This document shows positions 36,260-44,483 of a stretch of 64,000 bases of DNA, in pieces. Position numbers and translations under genes: made by a program. This DNA is from Salvia splendens. Its lineage: Eukaryota > Streptophyta > Magnoliopsida > Lamiales > Lamiaceae. The notes under the pieces were generated by a model. It saw only the letters and a list, made by a program, of their open reading frames with translations. It was not told the DNA's origin and did not search any database. Position 1 is the stretch's first letter, and each line of letters starts with the position of its first letter. The DNA is taken from NCBI RefSeq assembly GCF_004379255.2, contig NW_024598628.1, forward strand, positions 1-64,000, written 5' to 3'.

Positions 36260-39200
36260 TCAGTAGGCTCCCGAGGCCGAAAGCCTCGCCTTCTTCGATG
36301 AACCCTCTGCGGGAGGGGAAGTGGGTCCAATGTACTGCAGCACCGGATCGTCGGGTTCGAGCCTCGTGTTCGGTACCTCACAAATCATATGATCCTGGTG
36401 GTCATCGCAATCTACCTCAACCTCAGCATCATCCGAGGGAAAATCCTCCAAGGCCCCGAACATGTTATCACCATGCAAAACCATAGCTAGAGGTCCGTAC
36501 CCGAAGCCGCGTGTAATAGATGGCGATCTGGACCTAGAGACCCGCTCTCTCCCTGACGAGGAATCATCCCCCTCCATACCCTGATATCCCTCACCGTCCG
36601 ACACTGTCCTCGCCGAGGTGGCTTTCGCCTGTTTCTTCTTGCCCTTATACTTCTTCTTGCCCTTATTCTTCTTCTTAGGCATGACAAAGTCGTCGTCCCC
36701 TGCAGCCTGTGAACCCTCTGCGGCTGCTGAAGAAGGCCCATGGTGTGAGACGGGGCCAGGGGCCGGGTCTCTGATCACCACGCCCTGGTTGCGCCTCTCC
36801 CGACTCCGTGGCTGTCCAACCTCCGGGGGTGGCCTCTCTGTAGGTTGGAACCTCGGGCCCTGAGGCTGTCTACTAGGGCCCGCCTGATGCGACTCTCCCT
36901 CTCTGTTAGGAGGAGGCCGGTTCTGTGGGGTCGGCCTTTGGGAGTAGTCCCTCTTGGGAGGCATAGGCCGCCTCCCCGATGCATAGCATGTCGACGCCGA
37001 GTGACCTACATGCTTGCATTCAGAGCAATATAGAGGGATCTTGTCCCATTTCACCTTCAACGTGACATGTTTCCCGGCAATGTTGACATCTATCTCCTCA
37101 GGGATGGGACGTGACAGATCGACCTCGACACAAATGCGTGCAAAAGAAACGCGAGATCTAGATATTGTGGCCCTATCTACTTGCACGGGTTTACCGAGCA
37201 TCTCACCAATAGCAATTAGGGATGACTCTTCAAATAGATGCACAGGCAACGCAAGTATGTTACACCAAATAGCAACAATGGGGATTTCAAAGAAAGGGTC
37301 AAAGTCAGGGGTCCATTTAAACACACGCATCGGATGGTGTTCGACATACCAAACAGGAGAGTTATTCGGTCCATTAATTATTTTAACATAATCACGCATA
37401 TCAGATAATTGGATGAAAATATGCTTCGCATTTAGAAAATTCCAAGACATAGCGCCAACAAGTTTTAAATTACCTAATGTCTTCTGAATTTGGTGGGCAG
37501 GGGGGATGGAGTGGGAAAATTTGCCGACGATGGCGGGACCTAAACGGCCTGCAAGGAGAGAAGTCTCATTAGCCGAAAAAAATAAACAAGGTTTACCTTC
37601 GACAATGCGGACTTCGCCTCGTTTATCCGCCTTTTCCCGGTCCAAAAGGATTGGACCTTCTGTTGGCTGCCCTTTCTTTAACAAATCAGCCATAGACTTC
37701 CCAAAAAAAATATTTGATTGGTGTTCAATAGTTTCAGCCGACGAAGGCAGTCCCCCCTTTGAGTTTTCCCCATGCATTTCTTTCTCCAAGTAAGCTTTTT
37801 TACCCATCAAATCAGCCCAAGGTTGAGGAGGAGAAACACCAATATTGGCAGTGGAAATCAGTGAATGTGTGGGCTGAACTGCCGGAGAAGAAGCCGCTGC
37901 AGGTGTTGGAGAAGTTGGCCGAGAGTTCTCAGCGATAGACGGGGCTGCTGGGGTCAGAAATGCAGCCTTGATCGGAGGAAAATCGTCCATGTTTGAGGTC
38001 GCAAAGACACCGATGGGTTGGGGAAGTGAGGGTGGAATGTTTCTGGAGTGTCTGGGATGTTGCCGGCCGGTGAAAAGCGCGACGGCGAGCTCCTTACCGG
38101 CGGCAGAGGCTGGCTGAAATGGACGAGGCAGTGGGGAGTTATCATTTTTAAATCGAGCAGCATGGGTGGGTTTAGATTGTTTGTTTTTGGGCTGTGGGGA
38201 ATTAGAAGAAGGATGTGTTTTGGGCTGGAAATTAGAAGTATGAGAAGTGGGCTTGGATTTTTTAGGGTGTGAAGTGGGCTGTGATTTTTTAGAATGTGAA
38301 GTGGGCTGGGAATTAATTGGAGAAGAGGAAGGAATAAACGGCTGATCCAGTAAAGGAGGTACCTGGGCTGAAGCAAAAGCCGCTGAAAAATTCGGTGGCC
38401 CGTCAATTGGGCCCGATTCTGTTTGCTGGGCGACGAGGGTACGAACCTCCTTGAGGTCAAATTGGTGGCTTTCTTCTGCAAAGACAGCAGGTAAGCGGTC
38501 CAGAGATCGAGTATCAGCTGGGACGAGAGGCGAATGATCCACTCCAAGCACGTGACTAGGCATAGCTGTCAGCCGGCTACCAACTTCTGTAAAACAAGGC
38601 ATGGAGCTTTGATTCTCGGTACTTCCTAATAATGAGGAATAAAGCTTTGCATTTAATGCTTGCCCACTCCCCATGCAAACATGCGTGCTAGACTCTCCAC
38701 CAGCCATGCCTTTCTCGAAAAAAGGCTGTTCAATCACCTCTGAAACCAAGTCACCTCCACCATGAAATGACGAAGCGGCGCCTCCCTTTCCTAGATTCAC
38801 GTGATTTTGCACCTGCTCCAGGCATGGGTTCTCCCCCAAAGGATTATTCTGGTACAGAGGAGCTGCAGTCAATGATCGAGAGATGGACTCCACCACCATC
38901 TCGACCGACGTCGTCGTCAAGGTCGACGGCTGTAGTTCTTCCTCAAAATGACGATTCTTAGCATCAAGAATTCTTTGATCTTCCATCTCCTTTTGGTATT
39001 CTTCCTCATCATCAAGCAAGTCATCATTGTCAAGCTCTTCGGCTGACATGGAATGATCAGATACATGCGAACGCGTCTCCTCAGCGGCCTCCGATTCCGA
39101 CTGAACCACCATTTTTGACGAGTCATTCAAACTCTGGTCAGGCTGAACCTCGTTCCCACTCTCTGAAACAGAACTTCCCCCCCTCTCTGAAATAACAACA

Positions 39201-39403
39201 TGCTTCTGAGGTGAAGCCGGTAAAATACGTCGCGGCGGGTCCGCCATTGACGGCCGGCTGCAAGCATCCTCCGATTTAAAATTCTTACTCATTGCTTCAT
39301 TCCAAACCTGTTCAGGAACGTCCCCTCTCGTAAAGAAACTGTTGGACACACTGTCAAAGAGCAAGAACGGCTCCGGCAGATGCCCATGCAGCGGGTCCGC
39401 CAT
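36260..39403 (-). CDS. LINE-10 ORF1: DUF4283-like/CCHC protein
   Basis: 1047 codons from MADPLHGHLPEPF; nine more codons are open upstream. The N-terminal 450 or so residues form a version distinct from LINE-7/15 apart from short anchors (EPFLLFDS, SDHSMSAEELD). A QPTSHSKKSQPTSHPKKSKPTSH stretch, split here as QPTSHSKKS and two relatives, is an internal repeat. From about residue 530 on, the DUF4283-like region, the CSECKHVGHSASTC knuckle, a KKKNKGKKKYKGKKK basic segment and the acidic C-terminus match the other copies closely. Intact frame, but the partner ORF2 is dead. Confidence 0.9.
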   Translation of the reverse strand: MADPLHGHLPEPFLLFDSVSNSFFTRGDVPEQVWNEAMSKNFKSEDACSRPSMADPPRRILPASPQKHVVISERGGSSVSESGNEVQPDQSLNDSSKMVVQSESEAAEETRSHVSDHSMSAEELDNDDLLDDEEEYQKEMEDQRILDAKNRHFEEELQPSTLTTTSVEMVVESISRSLTAAPLYQNNPLGENPCLEQVQNHVNLGKGGAASSFHGGGDLVSEVIEQPFFEKGMAGGESSTHVCMGSGQALNAKLYSSLLGSTENQSSMPCFTEVGSRLTAMPSHVLGVDHSPLVPADTRSLDRLPAVFAEESHQFDLKEVRTLVAQQTESGPIDGPPNFSAAFASAQVPPLLDQPFIPSSSPINSQPTSHSKKSQPTSHPKKSKPTSHTSNFQPKTHPSSNSPQPKNKQSKPTHAARFKNDNSPLPRPFQPASAAGKELAVALFTGRQHPRHSRNIPPSLPQPIGVFATSNMDDFPPIKAAFLTPAAPSIAENSRPTSPTPAAASSPAVQPTHSLISTANIGVSPPQPWADLMGKKAYLEKEMHGENSKGGLPSSAETIEHQSNIFFGKSMADLLKKGQPTEGPILLDREKADKRGEVRIVEGKPCLFFSANETSLLAGRLGPAIVGKFSHSIPPAHQIQKTLGNLKLVGAMSWNFLNAKHIFIQLSDMRDYVKIINGPNNSPVWYVEHHPMRVFKWTPDFDPFFEIPIVAIWCNILALPVHLFEESSLIAIGEMLGKPVQVDRATISRSRVSFARICVEVDLSRPIPEEIDVNIAGKHVTLKVKWDKIPLYCSECKHVGHSASTCYASGRRPMPPKRDYSQRPTPQNRPPPNREGESHQAGPSRQPQGPRFQPTERPPPEVGQPRSRERRNQGVVIRDPAPGPVSHHGPSSAAAEGSQAAGDDDFVMPKKKNKGKKKYKGKKKQAKATSARTVSDGEGYQGMEGDDSSSGRERVSRSRSPSITRGFGYGPLAMVLHGDNMFGALEDFPSDDAEVEVDCDDHQDHMICEVPNTRLEPDDPVLQYIGPTSPPAEGSSKKARLSASGAY

Positions 39404-39791
39404 TGCCGCAAGCTTTGACGACGGCGGCAATCACCCAAAAACCACCCGAACCTTGTGAAAGCTTCCAGAACCGTACCTGCAGACTCAACTGAAACAACGA
39501 CTCACCAAGACACAACAACTGACGGCCGAAACCGCCGGAAACCCGACGAGGAAGATGACCGGAAAAAGGATTCCGGCGGGCAGAACCAAAAACGGCCAGA
39601 AACCGGCCAAAACCACGACGAAATAAAAAATAAAAACGGACAGAAAGAAAAAACGACCAAGAGGAACAAGATTGACGGAAAAAAACTAAACGAAAAACAC
39701 AAAAAACGGCGAAACCGGACTTGGAAAATTTTTTGGGCTAGAGAGCATTGTGTGTTTTTAGTGTGTGTGATTTGCATGCAAGGACATGAAT

Positions 39792-39813
39792 GGTTTAGGG
39801 TTTTGGTTCAGGG
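39792..39813 (+). repeat. Telomere-like repeats, unusual variant
   Basis: GGTTTAGGG, then TTTTGG, then TTCAGGG. The same unusual string follows LINE-11 at 52187-52208. Confidence 0.9.
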
Positions 39814-39837
39814 TTTTTTTTTTTTTTTTTTTTTTTT

Positions 39838-40073
39838 AGGAGGATCGACGATGGTTCCCCATCTACCCTCCGATGTGACTCGGACCCCCGACCTAACAGT
39901 TGGAGGTGAAGCGTCTTACCCCGTAGGTGCGCTTCGTTGTCATTCTGGGCCCACAGGCCCAAGGAGAAATTAATCCCCAAATCTGCACTTCCTAGGATTC
40001 GAACCTGCGACCTCCTAGGAAGTGAAAGCTCCCTGATATCAACTCCCAAGCCACTAGAGCAGCTTGGTTGGAT
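39838..40073 (-). mobile_element. SINE-B, full-length
   Basis: Poly(T) 39814-39837; standard body and 5' terminus. Confidence 0.92.
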
Positions 40074-40089
40074 GGTTCAGGGTTTAGGG
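40074..40089 (+). repeat. Telomere-like repeats
   Basis: GGTTCAGGGTTTAGGG. Confidence 0.92.
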
Positions 40090-40111
40090 TTTTTTTTTTT
40101 TTTTTTTTTTT

Positions 40112-40418
40112 CCTTCAAACACCATCACGGCGGGGGGTTAAGGCGGACCCCCAACCTGTATATATCAAAAATCACCAAAAGAACATACATCAGACGAGCC
40201 CAAAAGTGACTCGGTCCGCACGAGAGATACAAAACACAAGAGCTAACAAAGCTACTATGGTATCCCCACAGACCGGGTACTAACCATCTAACTAAAGAGA
40301 GAATAAACATAACAAAGCTATACATCATAAAAAGGACAAGGATGATGGCCAAAAGCGGGCCAAATCCAAAGGAAATCAAAAAACCATAAATCAAAACCAC
40401 GAACCAAGTGAAGTAGTC
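40112..40418 (-). mobile_element. LINE-12: 3'-end fragment (subfamily A)
   Basis: Poly(T) 40090-40111, then only the 3'UTR with hairpin and most of the ORF3 region, truncated before the ORF2 stop. About 307 bp. A strongly 5'-truncated insertion. Confidence 0.9.
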
Positions 40419-40444
40419 TAGGGTTTAGGGTTTAGGGTTAGGGT
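40419..40444 (+). repeat. Telomere-like repeats
   Basis: Nearly four units including TTAGGG. Confidence 0.93.
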
Positions 40445-40455
40445 TTTTTTTTTTT

Positions 40456-40606
40456 AATTAACTTCATATATTTATATCAGGAAATTACAAATCAACTTCT
40501 ATAACAAGGAGGAAAGACAAATTACGCCACCCAGGGTTCGAACTCGAGACCTCCAGGATGGACGCGGTATCCAGCACCCTTTACCGCTAGGCCAAGGGGC
40601 TTGGAT
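40456..40606 (-). mobile_element. SINE-A copy with tail deletion
   Basis: Poly(T) 40445-40455; about 17 bp of the tail are missing (TATATCAGGAAATT on plus). Confidence 0.9.
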
Positions 40607-40691
40607 GGGTTTTTTTTTTTTTTTTTTTTTTTTTTTCTCAAACACCATTACGGCGGGGGGTTAGGCGGACCCCCAACCTGTCCATATCAAA

Positions 40692-40931
40692 TCAAACGAT
40701 AAAGTGTCGTACATTGACCAAGCCCAAAAGTGACTTGGTCCACAAAAAGAGATACATATCAAAAAACTTATCTAAGCTACTAGGATATCCCCACAAGCCG
40801 GGTATTATCCATCTAGCAAACGAACTAATAAAGCACATAATAACTTGGGCGATGACCAAGGAGTGGTCAAGCCCAAAGGAAATACAAGAAATACATATCA
40901 AAATCCATAACAAATATAAAAACTCATCCAT
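40692..40931 (-). CDS. LINE-13 ORF3 (subfamily B, 79 codons)
   Basis: Same eight-base overlap with the ORF2 stop as in subfamily A. The protein is shorter and diverged but keeps ISFG and the RW-(I/L)-(I/V)-PGLWGY segment. Coding status uncertain. Confidence 0.4.
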   Translation of the reverse strand: MDEFLYLLWILICISCISFGLDHSLVIAQVIMCFISSFARWIIPGLWGYPSSLDKFFDMYLFLWTKSLLGLVNVRHFIV

Positions 40932-41411
40932 CTCGATATCTGAATCTGAAGTTCGGATAGCCCAGCTGGTCCATCCTCACAAGCGACTTCAAGTACCGAG
41001 GCGCTGTATCTGAATCATAGTAAGTGATGGCAGGGGTCTGGACCCCCCTACCTGCAAGAAAATCTGCTGCCCGGTTACCCTCTCGGTGGATGTGAGAGAA
41101 CCGAACCTGCATCTGTGAGAGCAAAAGGCGAATGCGAGCCATGTGATGTCTCACGTCCGCCGCTCCCATGCGTCACGAAGTGAACACTGCGACCACTGCT
41201 GCTGCGTCCATCTCGACCCAAACCTGTGATGAGAACTCCATAGCCATCGTCAACCCATGAAGAAGAGCTAGAAGCTCCGCCTCGAAGGCCGACGCAGCTA
41301 CAAGGGGCGTGCAAAAGGCCCTCAAAAGAGAACCGTCTGAGCCACGAACCACTCCCCCACCACCAGCCTGTCCCGTCGAGGTAGAGAAGGCCCCATCTGT
41401 GTTCAGCTTCA
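40924..41411 (-). pseudogene. LINE-13 ORF2 C-terminal fragment (RNase H), nonsense-mutated
   Basis: RNase H region with NTDGAF, EAELLAL, EMDA and NRAADF visible. A TGA at 41173-41175 replaces the glycine codon before RMGAADV; LINE-16 has the intact codon. No start codon. Confidence 0.87.
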
Positions 41412-41442
41412 CCCTAAACCCTGAACCCTAAACCCTGAACCC
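41412..41442 (-). repeat. Telomere-like repeats in inverted orientation (CCCTAAA on plus)
   Basis: About four heptamers alternating CCCTAAA and CCCTGAA, matching 12149-12180. Left edge of the second inverted block. Confidence 0.94.
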
Positions 41443-41529
41443 TTGTAATTTCCTCCTTCATATATATGATATAAATATATGAAGTTAATTTTAAAAAAAA
41501 AAGAAATATTATATTTAAAAAAAAAAAAA
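41443..41529 (+). mobile_element. SINE-A 3'-end fragment with complex A-rich tail
   Basis: Copy of 12181-12278 including GAAATATTATATTT in the tail. Confidence 0.85.
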
Positions 41530-41545
41530 CCCTAAACCCGATATG

Positions 41546-41710
41546 ATCCAAGCCCCTTGGCCTAGCGGTAAAGGGTGCTGGATACCGCGTCCATCCTGGA
41601 GGTCTCGAGTTCGAACCCTGGGTGGCGTAATTTGTCTTTCCTCCTTGTTATAGGAGTTGATTTGTAATTTCCTCCTTCATATATATGATATAAATATATG
41701 AAGTTAATTT
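41546..41710 (+). mobile_element. SINE-A copy with a 16-bp target-site duplication
   Basis: CCCTAAACCCGATATG at 41530-41545 and 41728-41743. Same insertion as the one at 12295, carried over by the block duplication. Confidence 0.93.
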
Positions 41711-41733
41711 AAAAAAAAAAAAAAAAACCCTAA

Positions 41734-43308
41734 ACCCGATATGGAGTATAGATGTGCTAGGCGCGCGCCGGCCATATCCCATTTGTCTTATGCCGATGAC
41801 GTTATCATTTTTGGTAGGGCGCACAGACAGTCCGTGGAGAGGCTGGTTCATTGTCTCGAGCACTATTCTGCCGTGTCGGGTCAGATGGTGAACAGGGGAA
41901 AGAGTCATTTCTACCTCTTTGAGAAGTTCGACGCTTGGGCCGCTGAGGTGGCAGAGGCGAGTGGATTCCAGCAGGGATTCCTCCCTTTCACTTACCTTGG
42001 TGTCCCTATCTATAAGGGGGGGCTGAAGGCCGGCTACCTTTTAGATATCCGACAGAAGATGGTGGACCGGATTCACAGCTGGTCTCACAGACATCTTTCT
42101 CTTGGAGGGCGCCTCGCTCTGATCAAGAGCACCCTTGTCACCATCCCTCTTCACATCTTCCAGGTCCTGAAGCCGTATCAGTACTGGATGAGAGAGTTGG
42201 AGCAGATCTTGGCCCGGTTCTTTTGGGGCACAGTTGGGGAGCAGAGGAAGATCCACTGGGTTAGCTGGAAGAAGAAGATTTGCCTGCCGTTGGATGAGGG
42301 AGGCCTCGGCATCCGTCGTTTCCGCGAGGTCGTCAAAGCTTTCAGCATCAAGCTCTGGTGGAGATTTCTCGCGCAGGATTCACTTTGGGCGCAGTTCACC
42401 ATGCGCAAGTATTGCTTCCATGCAGGTCGTGCTTTCATTTCTCCTTACTCTGTGCATGATAGTCCTATCTGGCATCGTCTCACGGACATTAGGGGTCAGG
42501 TTCTTGGTCTCATTAGGTGGTCCCTAGGCGAAGGGCGGATTAGTTTCTGGGATGACGTGTGGGTCGGGGATCTCCCCCTTAGGACCTATTGTCCGCCCGG
42601 GACTGATCTTCCTGCTGCTGAGGTTTCTAGGTTCTGGCATGATCATACTTGGCATGTTGAAAAACTGCATGATTATCTGGCTTTGTATGGTGTGCCTTTG
42701 CATGTGTTGGATCTTATCAGGGCTGTCCCGATTGAGGTGGGCAGGCGGGATGTGATGCGATGGAGCCTCACTGGCGATGGCGAGTTCTCGACGGCCTCAG
42801 CCTGGGAGCTCATTCGGACACGGTCCCCTAGACATTTCGGACTTCGCATGGTTTGGAATGCTGGGCTGACCCCTACCATCTCTGTCTTCATCTGGCGCCT
42901 CCTCCTCCACAGGCTCCCTGTTGAGTGTTATGTTCAGGCCCGTGGTATCTCTCTTGCATCCAAGTGTCTCTGTTGTGTCTCTTCTATTTCAGTCGAGTCG
43001 TTTCAGCATTTGTTTGTGTCGAGTCCTCTGGCGAGATCGGTTTGGGATTACTTTGATGGCTGGTTCCCTTACATCAGCACACACATTCACACGTGCACTG
43101 ACATAGCACTTAGATTAGGTTTTTGGTGGAGGTCCTCTCACAGGGCCACCGCCTTGCACATTAGTTTCATCATTCCCTGTTTGGTATACTGGTTTATCTG
43201 GACGGAGAGGAATAGCTGCAAGCATCGCGGCATTTCTTTTCGTTCTTCACATGTTATTTGGCAGGTTGTTCGGCACCTGCGGATCTTGGTGGCGGTGGGT
43301 GTGCTAGT
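41734..43308 (+). mobile_element. LINE-14: LINE fragment truncated at both ends
   Basis: Near-identical copy of LINE-6. At 43308 the broken 3' edge (GTGTGCTAG) runs directly into TTTAGGGTTTAGGG, with no poly(A). Confidence 0.92.
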
Positions 43309-43309
43309 T
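41741..43309 (+). pseudogene. LINE-14 ORF2 internal fragment
   Basis: Open frame holding the RT catalytic YADD, connection region and zf-RVT-like segment, stopped by the telomere repeat (TAG at the join). Lacks endonuclease, the N-terminal part of RT and RNase H. Confidence 0.87.
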
Positions 43310-43328
43310 TAGGGTTTAGGGTTTAGGG
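43308..43328 (+). repeat. Telomere repeats directly on a broken LINE
   Basis: Three exact TTTAGGG units starting at the break of LINE-14; the right edge of the inverted block. Confidence 0.94.
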
Positions 43329-43344
43329 TTTTTTTTTTTTTTTT

Positions 43345-43569
43345 AAATTAACTTCATATATTTATATCATATATATGAAGAAGGAAATTACAAATCAACT
43401 CCTATAACAAGGAGGAAAGACAAATTACGCCACCCAGGGTTCGAAAATTACAAATCAACTCCTATAACAAGGAGGAAAGACAAATTACGCCACCCAGGGT
43501 TCGAACTCGAGACCTCCAGGATGGACGCGGTATCCAGCACCCTTTACCGCTAGGCCAAGGGGCTTGGAT
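43345..43569 (-). mobile_element. SINE-A copy with a 60-bp internal tandem duplication
   Basis: Same structure as 14470-14694, including the doubled box B. Confidence 0.92.
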
Positions 43570-43586
43570 GGTTTAGGGTTTAGGGT
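43570..43586 (+). repeat. Telomere-like repeats
   Basis: GGTTTAGGGTTTAGGG. The corresponding spot in copy 1 (14695-15700) holds four extra SINEs. Confidence 0.93.
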
Positions 43587-43613
43587 TTTTTTTTTTTTTT
43601 TTTTTTTTTTTTT

Positions 43614-43879
43614 CTTAATAACTACATTGTATTTTCTCTTCGTTAATAAACTGTAATTGTATTTTCTCTTCGTTAATCAACTCTAACGCATCCAACTCTT
43701 TATAGTGACGGATCCAGGATCCAGAATCGGAGGGGGCGGAATATATAGTATTAGCTTGATTTAGTGCAGACATGGCTATTCTTTTCGTTGTTCGGGGCGA
43801 CGCCGGAGGCAAACGGAGGGGGCAGACATGGTAATTTTACATCCCGATAAGGGGAAAATAGTCGCACGGACCGCCCCCA
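43614..43879 (-). mobile_element. Element X copy 2
   Basis: Poly(T) 43587-43613. Matches 15711-15977 with few substitutions. Its 5' edge with GGTTTAGGG is intact, so this is the unoccupied counterpart of the BI-1 insertion site. Confidence 0.75.
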
Positions 43880-43902
43880 GGTTTAGGGTTTAGGGTTCAG
43901 GG
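43880..43902 (+). repeat. Telomere-like repeats
   Basis: TTTAGGG twice then TTCAGGG. Confidence 0.94.
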
Positions 43903-43921
43903 TTTTTTTTTTTTTTTTTTT

Positions 43922-44128
43922 AGGAGGATCGACGATGGTTCCCCATCTACCCTCCGATGTGACTCGGACCCCCGACCTAACAGTTGGAGGTGAAGCGTCT
44001 TACCCCGTAGGTGCGCTTCGTTGTCATTCTGGGCCCACAGGCCCAAGGAGAAATTAATCCCCAAATCTGCACTTCCTAGGATTCGAACCTGCGACCTCCT
44101 AGGAAGTGAAAGCTCCCTGATATCAACT
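43922..44128 (-). mobile_element. SINE-B, 5'-truncated
   Basis: Poly(T) 43903-43920. Lacks about 30 bp at the 5' end including box A. Confidence 0.9.
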
Positions 44129-44131
44129 TCC

Positions 44132-44150
44132 TAGGGTTCAGGGTTTAGGG
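44132..44150 (+). repeat. Telomere-like repeats
   Basis: TAGGGTTCAGGGTTTAGGG before LINE-11. Confidence 0.92.
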
Positions 44151-44183
44151 TTTTTTTTTTTTTTTTTTTTTCCTCAAACACCA

Positions 44184-44483
44184 TCACGGCGGGGGATTAA
44201 GGCGGACCCCCAACCTGTATCTATCAAAAATCACCAAAAGAACATACATCAGACGAGCCCAAAAGTGACTCGGTCCGCACGCGAGATACAAAACACAAGA
44301 GCTAACAAAGCTACTATGGTATCCCCACCGACCGGGTACTAACCATCTAACTAAAGAGAGAATAAACATAACAAAGCTATACATCATAAAAAGGACAAGG
44401 ATGATGGCCAAAAGCGGGCCAAATCCAAAGGAAATAAAAAAACCATAAATCAAAACCACGAACCAAGTGAAGTAGTCATCCAT
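44184..44483 (-). CDS. LINE-11 ORF3, small hydrophobic ORF (99 codons)
   Basis: Intact frame; a few substitutions (PGRWGY, FDRYRLG). Coding status uncertain. Confidence 0.38.
   Translation of the reverse strand: MDDYFTWFVVLIYGFFISFGFGPLLAIILVLFMMYSFVMFILSLVRWLVPGRWGYHSSFVSSCVLYLACGPSHFWARLMYVLLVIFDRYRLGVRLNPPP

Larger units (their letters stand above)
31776..39791 (-). mobile_element. LINE-10: full-length LINE (subfamily A) with disabled ORF2
   Basis: About 8.0 kb with poly(T) 31766-31775, 5'UTR of 388 nt, ORF1, ORF2 with two nonsense codons, and ORF3. Its ORF1 N-terminal half differs strongly from LINE-7 and LINE-15 while ORF2 is almost the same. It is the partner of LINE-11: both share a TAA in ORF2 and the same unusual telomere variant beyond the 5' end. 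Confidence 0.95.
40637..41411 (-). mobile_element. LINE-13: 5'-truncated LINE (subfamily B)
   Basis: Poly(T) 40609-40636, subfamily-B 3'UTR (sense ends GTGTTTGAG), ORF3 region and the RNase H end of ORF2. The 5' edge at about 41411 is followed by CCCTAAACC instead of GGTTTAGGG: the left edge of the second inverted block. Confidence 0.92.
41412..43308 (+). repeat. Duplicated block, copy 2 (partner 12149-14059)
   Basis: See copy 1. The left neighbour differs (LINE-13 here, SINE-A there), so the duplication boundary lies inside the telomere repeats. Confidence 0.92.
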
